Part shown: in pieces, positions 24,801 through 32,152 of the stretch
How positions within the stretch are numbered: the first letter of the stretch is position 1
Layout: every line of letters starts with the position of its first letter
From: Cladocopium goreaui
Taxonomy: Eukaryota; Sar; Dinophyceae; Suessiales; Symbiodiniaceae
Assembly: GCA_947184155.2 (NCBI GenBank)
Contig: CAMXCT020002336.1
Coordinates: 454,537 to 518,536, forward strand
Direction of reading: 5' to 3'
Length of the DNA stretch: 64,000 nucleotides
Notes under the pieces: model-generated
Seen by the model: the letters and a program-made list of their open reading frames with translations, nothing else
Databases searched by the model: none
What the model was told of the DNA's origin: nothing
Program-made: the position numbers and the translations under genes

Positions 24801-25552
24801 CTGTCAAATTGCCTTCCTGACCAACCGATTGCTCTCTAGCCAAAAAAACAAAAAAACTGGACAATACTGTACAATCCTTTCATTTGAAGAGCCAAAAAAT
24901 GTTGTCACGGCTTCCAAGTTGGAGAGTGCATTTCTGGTACATTCTGGTACCTATCAAAGCAACTCAAAGCTATGCACTGCCTGCCACGATTCAAATCCTC
25001 CAGCCCAGAGATTTGCCATGCCTCTTGGAGCATCTGCTCGCGGTTGGCCTCCCATGAAATTATTTCCCTCACAATCGGTTTGAAGACGTTGAATCTGCAA
25101 AACAAGATAAACAAGGGTCTTCCCGGATCTTCCCGGGTACATATTCTGCCTTGATCTGAGGACCTTCCATTCTCAATGCATTGATGCTGTTTCTAGATGT
25201 TTCTAGCTTCTGCATACTACACCACAAAGAAACCATGCTACTTTATCCCATTGTCAAATCAAAGTCACACGAATACGGTCGGCTATATGAAAGATTCCAT
25301 CCCTTCTTGAACCCTAGTCTTTTCATCATGAGCTGGCTCTGGCTCATTCCAGGTCAAACTGCAAACTTTGGAGGCTGCCCCCTGCGGCCGGAGGCTTTCT
25401 GGGGTCCCCCTCCCGCCTGCTCTTGCGTGGTAGTTAGTTGTTCTTCTTCTTCTTCCTCACGCTCACGCTCACTCTGACTGCTCCCTTGCTGGCTCCCTTT
25501 GCTGGAATCCGACTTGGATGAGCCCTTCGACGCAGCATACTCCGACATGGCG
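2866..25552 (-). CDS. Three-globin / ankyrin-like / six-TM cation channel protein (split gene, at least 33 exons)
   Basis: This gene was assembled by hand from minus-strand exons whose ends and reading phases agree. The acidic N-terminal exon 25552-25363 is followed by globin-like module 1 (24322-22356), module 2 (19433-18644), module 3 (18644-15652), an ankyrin-like region (15550-13785), a six-TM channel (11769-8037) and a C-terminal tail (4484-2866, stop TGA at 2868-2866). About 22 intron donors read GC, six GT and four GA. Nearly all acceptors read AG|G. The globin assignment rests on an A-helix with NP/AP-x-L, the RHL and RHVGYG proximal-histidine motifs and an H-helix of the ALLNY type. 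The channel assignment rests on TM spacing and a final TM ending TNLLVAQL. I recall similar predicted proteins in Symbiodiniaceae but could not search. The start codon, the linker near 22.2 kb and exons between 13.7 and 11.8 kb and between 8.7 and 8.4 kb are unresolved. Confidence 0.82.
3228..3312 (+). repeat. CT-rich microsatellite in an intron
   Basis: TCTC runs are interrupted by a T tract. It lies in the intron between the last two exons of the globin-channel gene. Confidence 0.9.
4795..4930 (+). repeat. CTTT/CTAC/CTGT pyrimidine repeat
   Basis: Consecutive (CTCTTT), (CTAC) and (TCTG) blocks directly precede dispersed repeat copy B, as the pyrimidine tract at 1-170 precedes copy A. Confidence 0.85.
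5115..5701. mobile_element. MITE-like element with 25-bp terminal inverted repeats
   Basis: Positions 5115-5139 and the reverse complement of 5677-5701 match at 24 of 25 bases. The inner 19 bp (AGATCAGGTTAGGCAATTT) are identical. The element sits inside a subunit of dispersed repeat copy B. The flanks ...TTCGAAA and AATGTGCTTCGC rejoin to the uninterrupted repeat TTCGAAATGTGC, with two extra A bases as a possible AA target duplication. No transposase is encoded, so this would be a non-autonomous DNA transposon. Its centre is a 33-bp minisatellite. Confidence 0.75.
5228..5565. repeat. 33-bp minisatellite inside the MITE-like element
   Basis: About nine imperfect units have the consensus AACTTGCGAGG, then GGGGTTGAAAGTTTGCG. 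The 33-bp period is a multiple of three, so several frames stay open on both strands. The plus frame reads an 11-residue repeat GVESLRANLRG and a minus frame reads RKFARKLSTPP. These translations are probably incidental. Confidence 0.85.
6355..7216. repeat. Direct plus inverted repeat (large foldback)
   Basis: A left arm (about 6540-6862) and right arm (about 6894-7216) are near-perfect reverse complements around a ~31-bp spacer. Landmarks are GCCAACCCTGGCCTTTCA, ACTATAAAATGGCTGGCC and GGAAAGCTGGGAATTCAACC, each mirrored on the right. A third, direct copy of the outer half lies at about 6355-6535. No TIR transposase or LTR was seen. It lies in an intron of the minus-strand gene, so the primary transcript could form a ~320-bp hairpin. 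Confidence 0.85.
7520..7850. repeat. AT-rich low-complexity tract with ~40-bp palindrome
   Basis: ATTATATTACATTATATTAT at about 7535 is mirrored after ~25 bp by TAATATAACATGATATGATA and onwards. Long (TA)n runs follow to about 7850. It is intronic in the globin-channel model. Confidence 0.85.
8037..11769 (-). CDS. Globin-channel gene: six-TM cation channel region
   Basis: Exons: 11769-11703 (GNFSPNLEWLVEHSDPKI), 11206-10979 (TM1 with IYFLLILGVFITG and TM2 with CRVFNYIFSM), 10644-10565 (GIPLPAYI then TM3), 10250-10193 (EPYFWCLNDGF), 9189-9113 (TM4, MMLYWALLSDLAIFSMRISA), 8945-8870 (TM5, VVLFLTALFLLVLAF), 8765-8721, 8409-8384 (pore-side ELIRMSLGM) and 8153-8037 (TM6, ending TNLLVAQ). Phases agree at most joins. 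The order of a long TM1-TM2 loop, S4-S5-like helices, a pore stretch and a final TM ending LLVAQL is typical of TRP/polycystin-type ion channels. TM4 lacks regular arginines, so classical voltage gating is unlikely. One small exon between 8721 and 8409 is probably missing from the model. Confidence 0.8.
13785..15550 (-). CDS. Globin-channel gene: ankyrin-like segment (four exons)
   Basis: Exons: 15550-15486 (GSTLVMKAINANQKSQLKKA), 15309-15226 (28 codons, contains LNITAGTQSISPFYWAI), 14114-14046 (23 codons, contains ALVCAQAILEDLLTIRADRD) and 13917-13785 (44 codons, contains YYYGVDALFTCHPE and APTLMATLLDGLVWRSR). The S-P-x-x-W-A-I followed by a helix with AQAILEDLL resembles ankyrin repeats that precede the membrane domain of TRP channels. 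Donors are GC, GC, GA and GC. The exon at 13917-13785 ends one base into a codon. The next coding piece, somewhere between 13.7 and 11.8 kb, was not found with certainty. Confidence 0.75.
15652..18644 (-). CDS. Globin-channel gene: globin-like module 3 (five exons plus a shared boundary)
   Basis: The exon ending at 18644 joins through a split Arg codon to 18157-18013 (FQMLRSKLFPNFLETNPAAQ...). It is followed by a 33-bp micro-exon 17827-17795 (DLYRSPRKLVE), a 31-bp micro-exon 16877-16847 (EISAIGLRHV plus one base), 16165-16092 (YGIPTDIFPHFVSSGVELL) and 15727-15652 (EAFRWALALMAKIIMRTI). The joined sequence GLRHVGYGIPTDIF carries the proximal histidine. The flanking helices fit a globin fold. 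Two donors here are GA (GAACCT after 18013, GACAGG after 17795). They are supported because only they keep phase and give the homologous reading. Confidence 0.82.
17105..17660 (+). repeat. GTGTG-rich degenerate repeat
   Basis: (GT)n runs alternate with GTGTGACAG and GACAATGTTG motifs at 17118-17340 and 17580-17660. A GC-richer stretch with repeated GCCTGCCAC lies between. It lies in the intron between the two micro-exons of globin module 3. Confidence 0.8.
18205..18272 (+). repeat. 11-bp tandem repeat (AGAGCCAGTAC)
   Basis: AGAGCCATAC and AGAGCCAGTAC units repeat about six times just upstream, on the minus strand, of the exon at 18157. Confidence 0.85.
18644..19433 (-). CDS. Globin-channel gene: globin-like module 2, lacking the proximal histidine (four exons)
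   Basis: Exons: 19433-19320 (38 codons, contains FNEMLLFNASVMGYG), 19238-19182 (19 codons, contains NFGRLQEECDV), 19006-18908 (33 codons, contains INLPEFKAVTLASLRSLL) and 18741-18644 (contains VAWGWLWENIENLL). All join in phase. The last two correspond to helices F to H of a globin: PEF..V...L..LLP then AW....WENI..LL. Where modules 1 and 3 read RHLEV and RHVGYG, this one reads KYKGRI, so the iron-binding histidine appears absent. The module may therefore be structural or bind another ligand. That last point is inference. Confidence 0.75.
20370..20640 (+). repeat. 46-bp minisatellite
   Basis: Five units share ACACAGG, GTACAC, GGTAC and the phase mark TTTAGGGTTTCTTTG, at 20431, 20477, 20535, 20581 and 20627. 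Spacing is 46 bp except for one unit with a 12-bp extra copy of GGGAGTACACC. It lies in the intron between globin modules 1 and 2. Confidence 0.9.
20720..21965 (+). repeat. GAT trinucleotide array with ~115-130-bp higher-order units
   Basis: Long (GAT)n/(GATGAT)n tracts. From about 21130 a composite unit recurs at least five times: GATTTTGGTGATGCTGATGC, TAATGATTTAGGTGATGAAC, ATGTTGGTGATRAGGATAAT, AGTTTATTTTCATGATGATG. Unit length varies with the GAT count. The ORFs seen on both strands (poly-Asp, poly-Met, poly-Ser, poly-His, poly-Ile) are artefacts. The array is intronic. Confidence 0.95.
22356..24322 (-). CDS. Globin-channel gene: globin-like module 1 (six exons)
   Basis: Exons (high to low): 24322-24269 (DVWNHTLEEWGTREAAGE), 23972-23891, 23363-23293, 22984-22901, 22645-22612 and 22424-22356. 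Phases match at every join. Only these junctions give the continuous globin reading: FFTVLFDAAPSLQVIF (A/B helices), then FMAGLGDAIAVV (E helix), then ALAFRHLEVDV (F helix, proximal His in RHL), then LLNYCGGAFVYVRREYAG (H helix). The layout matches single-domain and flavohaemoglobin-type globins, which have an NPELKEIF-like A helix and a KH proximal motif. Donors are GC, GT, GC, GC, GT and GC. A distal residue could not be assigned with confidence. A short exon near 22223-22160 probably follows, but two frames are possible. Confidence 0.82.
25363..25552 (-). CDS. Globin-channel gene: acidic, serine-rich N-terminal exon
   Basis: The exon reads from an ATG (MSEYAASKGSS) into a Ser/Lys/Gln stretch, a run of Glu residues and Gly/Gln-rich sequence. 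It ends at a possible GC donor after PPKF. The frame stays open upstream to 25647, so an earlier start or further 5' exons are possible. A second possible exon, about 25105-24990, reads VFKPIVREIISWEANREQ and contains an amphipathic helix. Its acceptor (TTTTGCAG|A) departs from the AG|G rule and a second frame is also open there, so its inclusion is tentative. Low complexity makes this N-terminus hard to align. Confidence 0.5.
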
Positions 25553-26845
25553 ACAACTGTGCTAGGTAACACCCTACACGTCTGGGTCAGGTTTCTGATA
25601 GACGTGCTTGAGTTACAACATCTCGGGCAGGTGCGGCGGTCACGCACTATTCAATTTGGATGAATGACAAAACAGGTTAATTATGGTTAATTAAAACATA
25701 AAGTAAGATTGGGGTCTGAAATGTGGATATCACATTAGATTATACATTACCTGTGCTGGATCTCCGGCAACAAAAACTCTTTCCGGAATGCCACAGGTAT
25801 TCATGATAGATTGAATTAGAATAGTTAAATTGAATTATTTGTCGACATGTAAAAACTGTACCACAAACAAGTCTTACGCCTGAACTTATACAGGTTTGAA
25901 TCAAATTTTGGAACATTTTAGTATGCGACAAGCGGGTAAAAGACAATGTTTTTTCATGTTGATTACACCATCCATCCAATCTGCCATGTTTGCTGCCAGC
26001 CGTTTTGTTGTGCATCTGGAAACATATTATATATGATATATATATATAATGTTGGATCCTGATCAGTTCGGTGGGAATTAGTTTAGTTTATACTAACGTT
26101 TATACCATGTAACATGCATCAGTGTAGGGATCGTAAGCATTCAAGAGTTATGCTCCAAATGGTACAGAACCACGAAAGATGTGCGGTGCCACACACGTGT
26201 GCTCGATGATCATGCCGTTCACAAGGACAAAGAGTTCTGTCGATGAAATGGAAGCGACAAGTTGGATTCTGGTGCCATGTCTATTGATGCCTGATGGCTC
26301 TCTGTGGGCAATTTTTTGCCGCCGGAGCAAGAGATATGTAAACCCATGGGAATCCAAGTTTTAACAGTGGCTTTGCGGCCACAATTCAAGGGATAGAGGT
26401 GCGAAGGCCGTGAGAAAAATCATGAAAGCAGGACTGGGGCTGTATTACCAGAACGTGAGAAATAGAAGAGAAAAAAAACGTGGGTCATTGAGGTTCAAGT
26501 TGTGCCAAGAAGTCAGGCAAACACGTTATTAATGAAATTAATTAGATGTTATTAGCCCCCACTCCACCCCCGCCATCCCCACTGGAAGGCATTTACAGGA
26601 CCTAGAATGCATCTGGATGGTCCGTGACCTACTTGGTACCTTTTAGTATACAACGCTGATCCGACTTCCAGTCACTCAGGAGAAAGTGGAGTATGTGTCG
26701 GTGAGCAGGTTTCGAAACAACGAAGTATCGTCGTCGAAACAACTATTGAACAATATTGAACCGATCTGAGAACGCCGCAGACCTATCAGTATAAACTTTA
26801 AACCTTGAACCAAAAATGGCGCAAAGTCACAACCAGCACCCTGAC

Positions 26846-26931
26846 CTGATTGGTGGAAGACCCAAAGTTGCTGGTGGTCCACTGCGTCTGGTCCGTCAGG
26901 GACGCCAGGCTTCCTGCTCGTCGCAGGCGCC
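26846..26931 (-). CDS. Possible exon, unassigned
   Basis: Between an AG|G acceptor and a GT donor (GTCAGG), one frame reads 28 codons (RLRRAGSLASLTDQTQWTTS...). The splice signals fit those of the neighbouring genes. It may be an upstream exon of the globin-channel gene, part of another gene, or chance. No domain is recognised. Confidence 0.3.
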
Positions 26932-28869
26932 CTGACCTGGGCAGAATCAATCTGGAAATTGGCCCCAGGAATCGCAAGGAAATCCAAGGCCACCTTTTCC
27001 TATCTCATCACAGCAATGCACCTAAACGACCTAAACCCTCCTGACCTTGAAGATGCATGAAAATCATGAAAATTCTCTGAGGTTCCCCACTTCCCAACAG
27101 TTCGTCGGGCCAAACCAAACTGCATTAGGCTTTGCTGCTTCTTCAATCGCTGCACAGGATAGACGCACAAAATGCCTATGCCACGCCATGGCTGAGAGAC
27201 ATTGTCACGGAAGAAAATTTGAAGCCACAAACGGAGGCAAATGTGGCACTGCAAAATCCAAGGCATCTGGCAGTTACACATCTGGCGCTGATGCAAACTT
27301 CCAACACAATGGGACCAAAGTGCTGCAATAGGCAGTTAAGTCAAGCCACATTTGCGGCCATACAGGGAGGCATTTCCCCACGTGCCATCAAACCTTAAAT
27401 TGTCACAGACGCTAAAGCGTGCTAACGAAGACAAGTCCTGCTAATAATAGCACGTTGTGTCTATTTCTGATGATTTCTGAGGGCCTTTGATCGTACCAGT
27501 ACCAGCCACCAAACTGAATGTGATTAGGGATCACATGTTGCAATGTTTAGAGGATGTGATTGCAACCCTGAAAAACCGAGGTCCTCAGACTACGTCTTTA
27601 ATTTTGTTGAACTACTTCGAGAACAAAAAGACTATACATATTGCCGCCGACATGAAAACTTCCAGGAGCGTGTCATGCGGCGACACCACGGCTTTTTGAA
27701 TTCCTGCATGGCAAGGGTGAAAACATGTAGAGAATGTTGGAGATCTAATCATAGTCAAGCCTTTGTGGTCAGGCTTACAGTTTCAGTTGCAGTTGACAAT
27801 CGCTGGAAAATCGCGTCTAGATATCTGGATGATGAATGATGATTTCCATGACATCCCACGACCACAGAGAATGGCAGTCCTAGGGTGTTGGTGTGAAAAA
27901 GCTCACCTGGGCGATAACATGTGGGAATGTGGCTGGCTCCAGTGGCTCCAGGCTACAGTGCTACAGTTTCAGATTTCTTGGATTTCTTCCAGGCATCAAA
28001 AGGCTTTGCTGTTTTCATGGAACATGAGCCCTGATGTTTTCATGACTCACGGCTGAAACATGCTGAAACTTGCCTCACGGCTGTGCCACTGCTTGAAGCA
28101 AGTTGCATCCTGTGGCTCCCGGGCCCACAAAAACCACGTCTCGGCCGCAGGTGTTTCGCTCAGGTAGGCCCAAGATACAGCGCTCCTCGGCATGTCGTGA
28201 GGCCTGGGGCCACACAACTTAATGAAGAAACGACACACTGGGGTAAATTACCAAATTACCAAATGTCTCCCAGTCAAGCATAATTATCATAATTCTATAT
28301 AATTCTGCTTCGCTTCCTGCTTGATTGCGCAGGATCCGGATGATGGAACACAAGACTCGATTTTGCTGTACAAGCCAATCATCTTTCTTGTTACACAACA
28401 AGTAGAGAGTGGAGTTTCCGCTTCATCATCTAATCATGATAATGATCCATGTCAATTGGCAACAACATCAACCTCTACATATCTTTACCATCTTTCCCAC
28501 ACATGCACATTGCACATTTAACACATGAAATCATCAACTGAGTGCACGGCTGCATATTCATCGAAGGTTGCAGGGCGGGAGCACGGATATTTCTGAGATG
28601 CTGATATCCTTAGAAATCAATCAAAGATTACCTCGCCCAGGTCGAACCTGTTATCCTCCAGATTTGACAATTGATAGTATAGATAGAGTCAGATAGAGTA
28701 AAAAAGGGAATGGTGACTGCACGGGAGGTGCTCAGGATAAAACACGCGGAAAACTCTCTCTCTCTCTCTCTGAGTCCAAGCGTTTCGGCCGCTGCAAGTA
28801 GCTTAAATAACTGACTGGTGAATGGTTGGTCGTCATATGGAACAATACTCTTGCAGCAAACATCACAAC

Positions 28870-28938
28870 TGTATAAATGATCAAAATATATCCGAATAAG
28901 TATATCCAGACATATCCAAATAGCTGGCCCCTCGTCAC
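28870..28938 (-). CDS. Possible exon encoding one TM helix, unassigned
   Basis: An AG|G acceptor and a GT donor (GTTGTG) enclose 23 codons (VTRGQLFGYVWIYLFGYILI...) that would form a membrane segment. It lies 0.8 kb from the retrotransposon and could belong to a membrane-protein gene spanning the insertion. No partner exon was proved. Confidence 0.35.
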
Positions 28939-29499
28939 CTGCAACCCACGCATCTCCCAGCATCAGAAATTGCCAAAATTGCAGAAACAATTTCTCAGCG
29001 CAAGTATCATCATCATTCGATCCATCTCCCCACCAGTGAATGCTCTTCCGTCCATGTCAAACTCTGCAAATCCCACAAACCTGAGTCGTTTGCTATCTCT
29101 CTGCAGCCTGACAGACTGAATGAATCTGGAAGAGGTGTCTTGTTTTCTCAATTTTTTTCCTGTCATTTGATCGCATTTCATTGCTATGCTGCAATGAATG
29201 AAACAGTTGGGCATCACTCTGAGAGAAGTTTGCTCTGAGAGTAGTGAAACCGTTGAGCCAAGCAACACCACTTTGCCAGGCCTCGCAGAGAGCGGAGCTG
29301 GCTTCCGAGACATTTCCTTGGTGCAGCGATGAAATATAGACCAAATGACAATTCGCCAAACATCGAAGTATCATCGAAGTATCATCGAAGTGGAAGGTCA
29401 ACAAAGGTGGTCTAAGGTCAGCGGAGTTCATCCTCCTTGCAGCGATCTTTAATGGATGTAACTCATACTTGAAACAAATCCACTGACTAAACTGCAAAG

Positions 29500-29725
29500 G
29501 AGACCATCAACATCAATAATATAGTATCTCAACAATAAATGTACATATAATTTAAAGCACTCACATACATAAACATAATCTTACAGTAAGTAGAATATAT
29601 GATAGTATAACTCATGCATAATACACATAGTATATAATACATGCACACAATGTAAATACAATGTACATACATATATAATCATATATTAGTGCATATACAA
29701 TATATACAATATATACAATATGTAC
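29500..29725. other. AT-rich target region of the retrotransposon
   Basis: TATACAAT and TACATA repeats continue after the element at 38779-38930. The retrotransposon therefore inserted into one TATACAAT-type microsatellite. Confidence 0.8.
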
Positions 29726-29730
29726 AATGT
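29726..29730 (+). repeat. 5-bp target site duplication, left copy (AATGT)
   Basis: AATGT directly precedes the 5' LTR and is repeated at 38774-38778 directly after the 3' LTR. Confidence 0.95.
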
Positions 29731-30013
29731 TGTGAAGAGTTGCCTTGATGCACCTGCACTTGACCTGTCAGGGATGTGGAGAGTTGCCTTGATGCACCTG
29801 CACTTGACCTGTCAGCTGATGATCGCCAGGATGCTGGCCCAAGAGAGATGTTGGCCACTTGCGGCCTACACATTCAATCGGCCTGTCCTTTGCAATAGAA
29901 ACCGCAACAAGCAGCAGAAAGAGATCATTCCAGCCACGAGATGTTCACAGTGTTTCACATGGCATATGTTTTACCTTTCGTTCTTGCTGGGAAAATAGCT
30001 TGCGCGCTTCGCA
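29731..30013 (+). repeat. 5' LTR, 283 bp
   Basis: Identical to 38491-38773. It starts with a 44-bp tandem duplication (29731-29774 and 29775-29818, core GAGTTGCCTTGATGCACCTG). The ends TGTGAAG/CTTCGCA form a 6-of-7 inverted repeat. No clear TATA box is visible in it. Confidence 0.97.
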
Positions 30014-30049
30014 CTGGTAGGCGGAGCCGACACAAGCTCGGCAACTGCC
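30014..30049 (+). promoter_or_regulatory. Candidate primer binding site and gag leader
   Basis: One base after the LTR the sequence reads TGGTAGGCGGAGCCGACA, beginning with the TGG expected opposite a tRNA CCA end. The priming tRNA could not be identified. The following GCCGA...TCGGC stem with a 7-base loop sits at the distance of a T arm, possibly by chance. The leader ends GCCATGG, a good start context for gag. Confidence 0.55.
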
Positions 30050-32152
30050 ATGGCTTCCAATGATCACGGTCGCTCCTGGTACCGTGATGATGAGATCATA
30101 GTGGACAAGGACGGAGTGCCCCACTACACGGGAGCCATGCCAGAGCTGATGCGAGAGTACAGGCGTAGAGTCCTTTTCGCCTACAACAACCTTGAAGGTG
30201 AAGGCGATGACGAGACCAAGGAGGCCCGTGATCTGGAGAAGAAACAGCGTCGTTTTGCCAAGAAGTTGGTCGATGCGTTGCATGGTGAGGCTTGGAGATC
30301 ATGCGAAGATCTTTTGACTGAGCTAGGCTTGAAAGAGAAAGATGGATACAAGTTGGTGTTTCAGGCGCTTCAAGCGATTGAGAAGGTTGGAGTGATCAAG
30401 AAGACAGAAGCGTTTGACAAGTTCTTTGAGCGATGCCATCGCTTGAAGGGTCAGTCCATCGACTCCTTTCTCCGAAAGCGGAAGCAAGACTGGGCAAATC
30501 TGCAGGATGTCGCTGAGGGCATCAAGATGTCAGATGATTTGATGGCCTATTTCTTGCTCAAACATGCCAATCTCAGTCGTGAGGATCGTCGTCAGATTTT
30601 GCTGGCCAATCAGAGTGCATACACGGTTGAGGGTTTTGAGAAAGCCTTGCGTGTTTCCTATTTTGATCACCATGAGCGTGAGCGTCGTACAGCCTCAGAT
30701 TGGGGTCAGCAGCATCGCAGGCCCAAGGGCCGTGGTCGTGGCAACCGGTCCTATGCGGTTGCCGATGAAGAGGTCTCGGAAGATGAGGAGGCGTTTGAGA
30801 ATGAAGAGGCTTTTGACGAGGCCTACGCGGTTGAAGATGAAGAGGCCCCTGTGAATGAGGCCGATCAGGAGCCCCCGTCAGATTACGGCGCTTCTGGAGA
30901 CGATGAGATCTATGAGGCCTTTGCGGCCATGGACCAACAGCGCAAGACTTATCAGGAGAGCCGACAAAAGCTCAAGCAGATTCAGCGCAATCGAGGCTAT
31001 TTCAAAGGCGACATCTCCGGTCAGATCAAGGGTGAGATTTCCTATGAAGAGCGCCAGAAGGCCATTCAGAAGGAGAAAAGCCGTACTCGCTGTGCAGCTT
31101 GTGATCGATTGGGCCACTGGGCTGGGGACGCAATTTGCCCGAAGTCGTCATCCAATGGTCCCAAGCGCATCCAGAAGGGCAAGGGCAACAAGAAAGGCCA
31201 AGGCCGTGGTGGCCGTACTGGCCGGGCCTACTTGGTGGGAGAGACCCCACTTTACTTTTCCATTTCTGGAGATGAAGGTCTTTCTGAAGATGGGCATTGC
31301 AACATGGTAGGAGATGGCAGTGACAGTGACATGCAACAGGATAGCGGCCACACCGACACAGATGATCGTCGGAAGATGCGGCCAGCTTACGAGCCCTCCA
31401 TGACCGACTGGGAGGCCATCAGTGACACCTCTCAGGGCTATGTTTCTCAAGCTTCTCCCATGGTGCCGTGGATCCCTGATGCCTCTGATTCTACAGTCAG
31501 CGGTAAGGAGGTGATTGCTGAGGTCACCTCGGTGCGCAAAGTGCGAGCTCAGGATGTCACGGAGTTGCAGATCCCATGTTTGTCCGAGGTTGTCCCTGAG
31601 AATTTGAGCAAGATGAAGGTGCGTGAGTTGCAGACAGAGTGCGAGAACTGGGGCATTCAGTGTTCAGGTGCAAAAGGGGAGTTGTTGGATCGGTTGAACA
31701 AGTTGTTCAAGGGTGAGATGGTGTTGAAGAAAGGTTGTTCTGCCAAGTTTGTGCGTCTGGTGGAAAGTCCTTTGATTCCAGCAGCCGAGAGCCCCCTGGT
31801 TTTGCCCAAAGCCAAGAGCCGGCCTCCGAAGGTTGTGCAGTCTGAGCCCAAGCATGGATCCACTCCTCCTTCCAAGAGCGTTGCTGAAGATGATACGTTT
31901 CGAAGGCTCACAGATGAGCGTCTCTTTCGGAGGAACTTGGATTCCCGACTTGCAGCTGCTTCCATGGGGCCAGATGAGACGCCCCGCAAGGATCCGAGGT
32001 CAGGTTTGGCTGTACCATCAAGCTTGGAAGTGGGCCGTGTCACAGCTTTGGTTCGTTGTCCACTTTGCACAGCTGATATGGTGCTGCGCCGTAACCGCGC
32101 AGACAATGGATTGTTCTTTGGATGCTCTCAGTTCACAGCAGGCAAATGCTGA
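30050..32152 (+). CDS. gag: Gag-like protein of the copia element (700 aa)
   Basis: The ORF starts at an ATG in GCCATGG context. Residues ~60-230 are a charged, helical Gag-like region containing FERCHRLKGQSIDSFLRKRK. Residues ~235-300 are acidic. A zinc knuckle follows with C348, C351, H356 and C363, spaced CX2CX4HX6C (standard knuckles have HX4C). After a basic Lys/Gly patch, residues ~519-553 read LSKMKVRELQTECENWGI then GAKGELLDRL, which fits a SAP nucleic-acid-binding motif. The C-terminus has C670, C673, C692 and C700 with the pattern CPxCxxxM...FFGCS, like the C4 zinc ribbon of topoisomerase I. C700 is the last residue before the stop. Gag should package element RNA in virus-like particles. 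The extra SAP and zinc-ribbon parts suggest added nucleic-acid contacts. Confidence 0.93.
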   Translation: MASNDHGRSWYRDDEIIVDKDGVPHYTGAMPELMREYRRRVLFAYNNLEGEGDDETKEARDLEKKQRRFAKKLVDALHGEAWRSCEDLLTELGLKEKDGYKLVFQALQAIEKVGVIKKTEAFDKFFERCHRLKGQSIDSFLRKRKQDWANLQDVAEGIKMSDDLMAYFLLKHANLSREDRRQILLANQSAYTVEGFEKALRVSYFDHHERERRTASDWGQQHRRPKGRGRGNRSYAVADEEVSEDEEAFENEEAFDEAYAVEDEEAPVNEADQEPPSDYGASGDDEIYEAFAAMDQQRKTYQESRQKLKQIQRNRGYFKGDISGQIKGEISYEERQKAIQKEKSRTRCAACDRLGHWAGDAICPKSSSNGPKRIQKGKGNKKGQGRGGRTGRAYLVGETPLYFSISGDEGLSEDGHCNMVGDGSDSDMQQDSGHTDTDDRRKMRPAYEPSMTDWEAISDTSQGYVSQASPMVPWIPDASDSTVSGKEVIAEVTSVRKVRAQDVTELQIPCLSEVVPENLSKMKVRELQTECENWGIQCSGAKGELLDRLNKLFKGEMVLKKGCSAKFVRLVESPLIPAAESPLVLPKAKSRPPKVVQSEPKHGSTPPSKSVAEDDTFRRLTDERLFRRNLDSRLAAASMGPDETPRKDPRSGLAVPSSLEVGRVTALVRCPLCTADMVLRRNRADNGLFFGCSQFTAGKC

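Noticed and set aside
30096..31450. Antisense and alternative-frame ORFs over gag and pol
   Set aside because: They are shadows of the codon pattern of gag and pol and carry no motifs.
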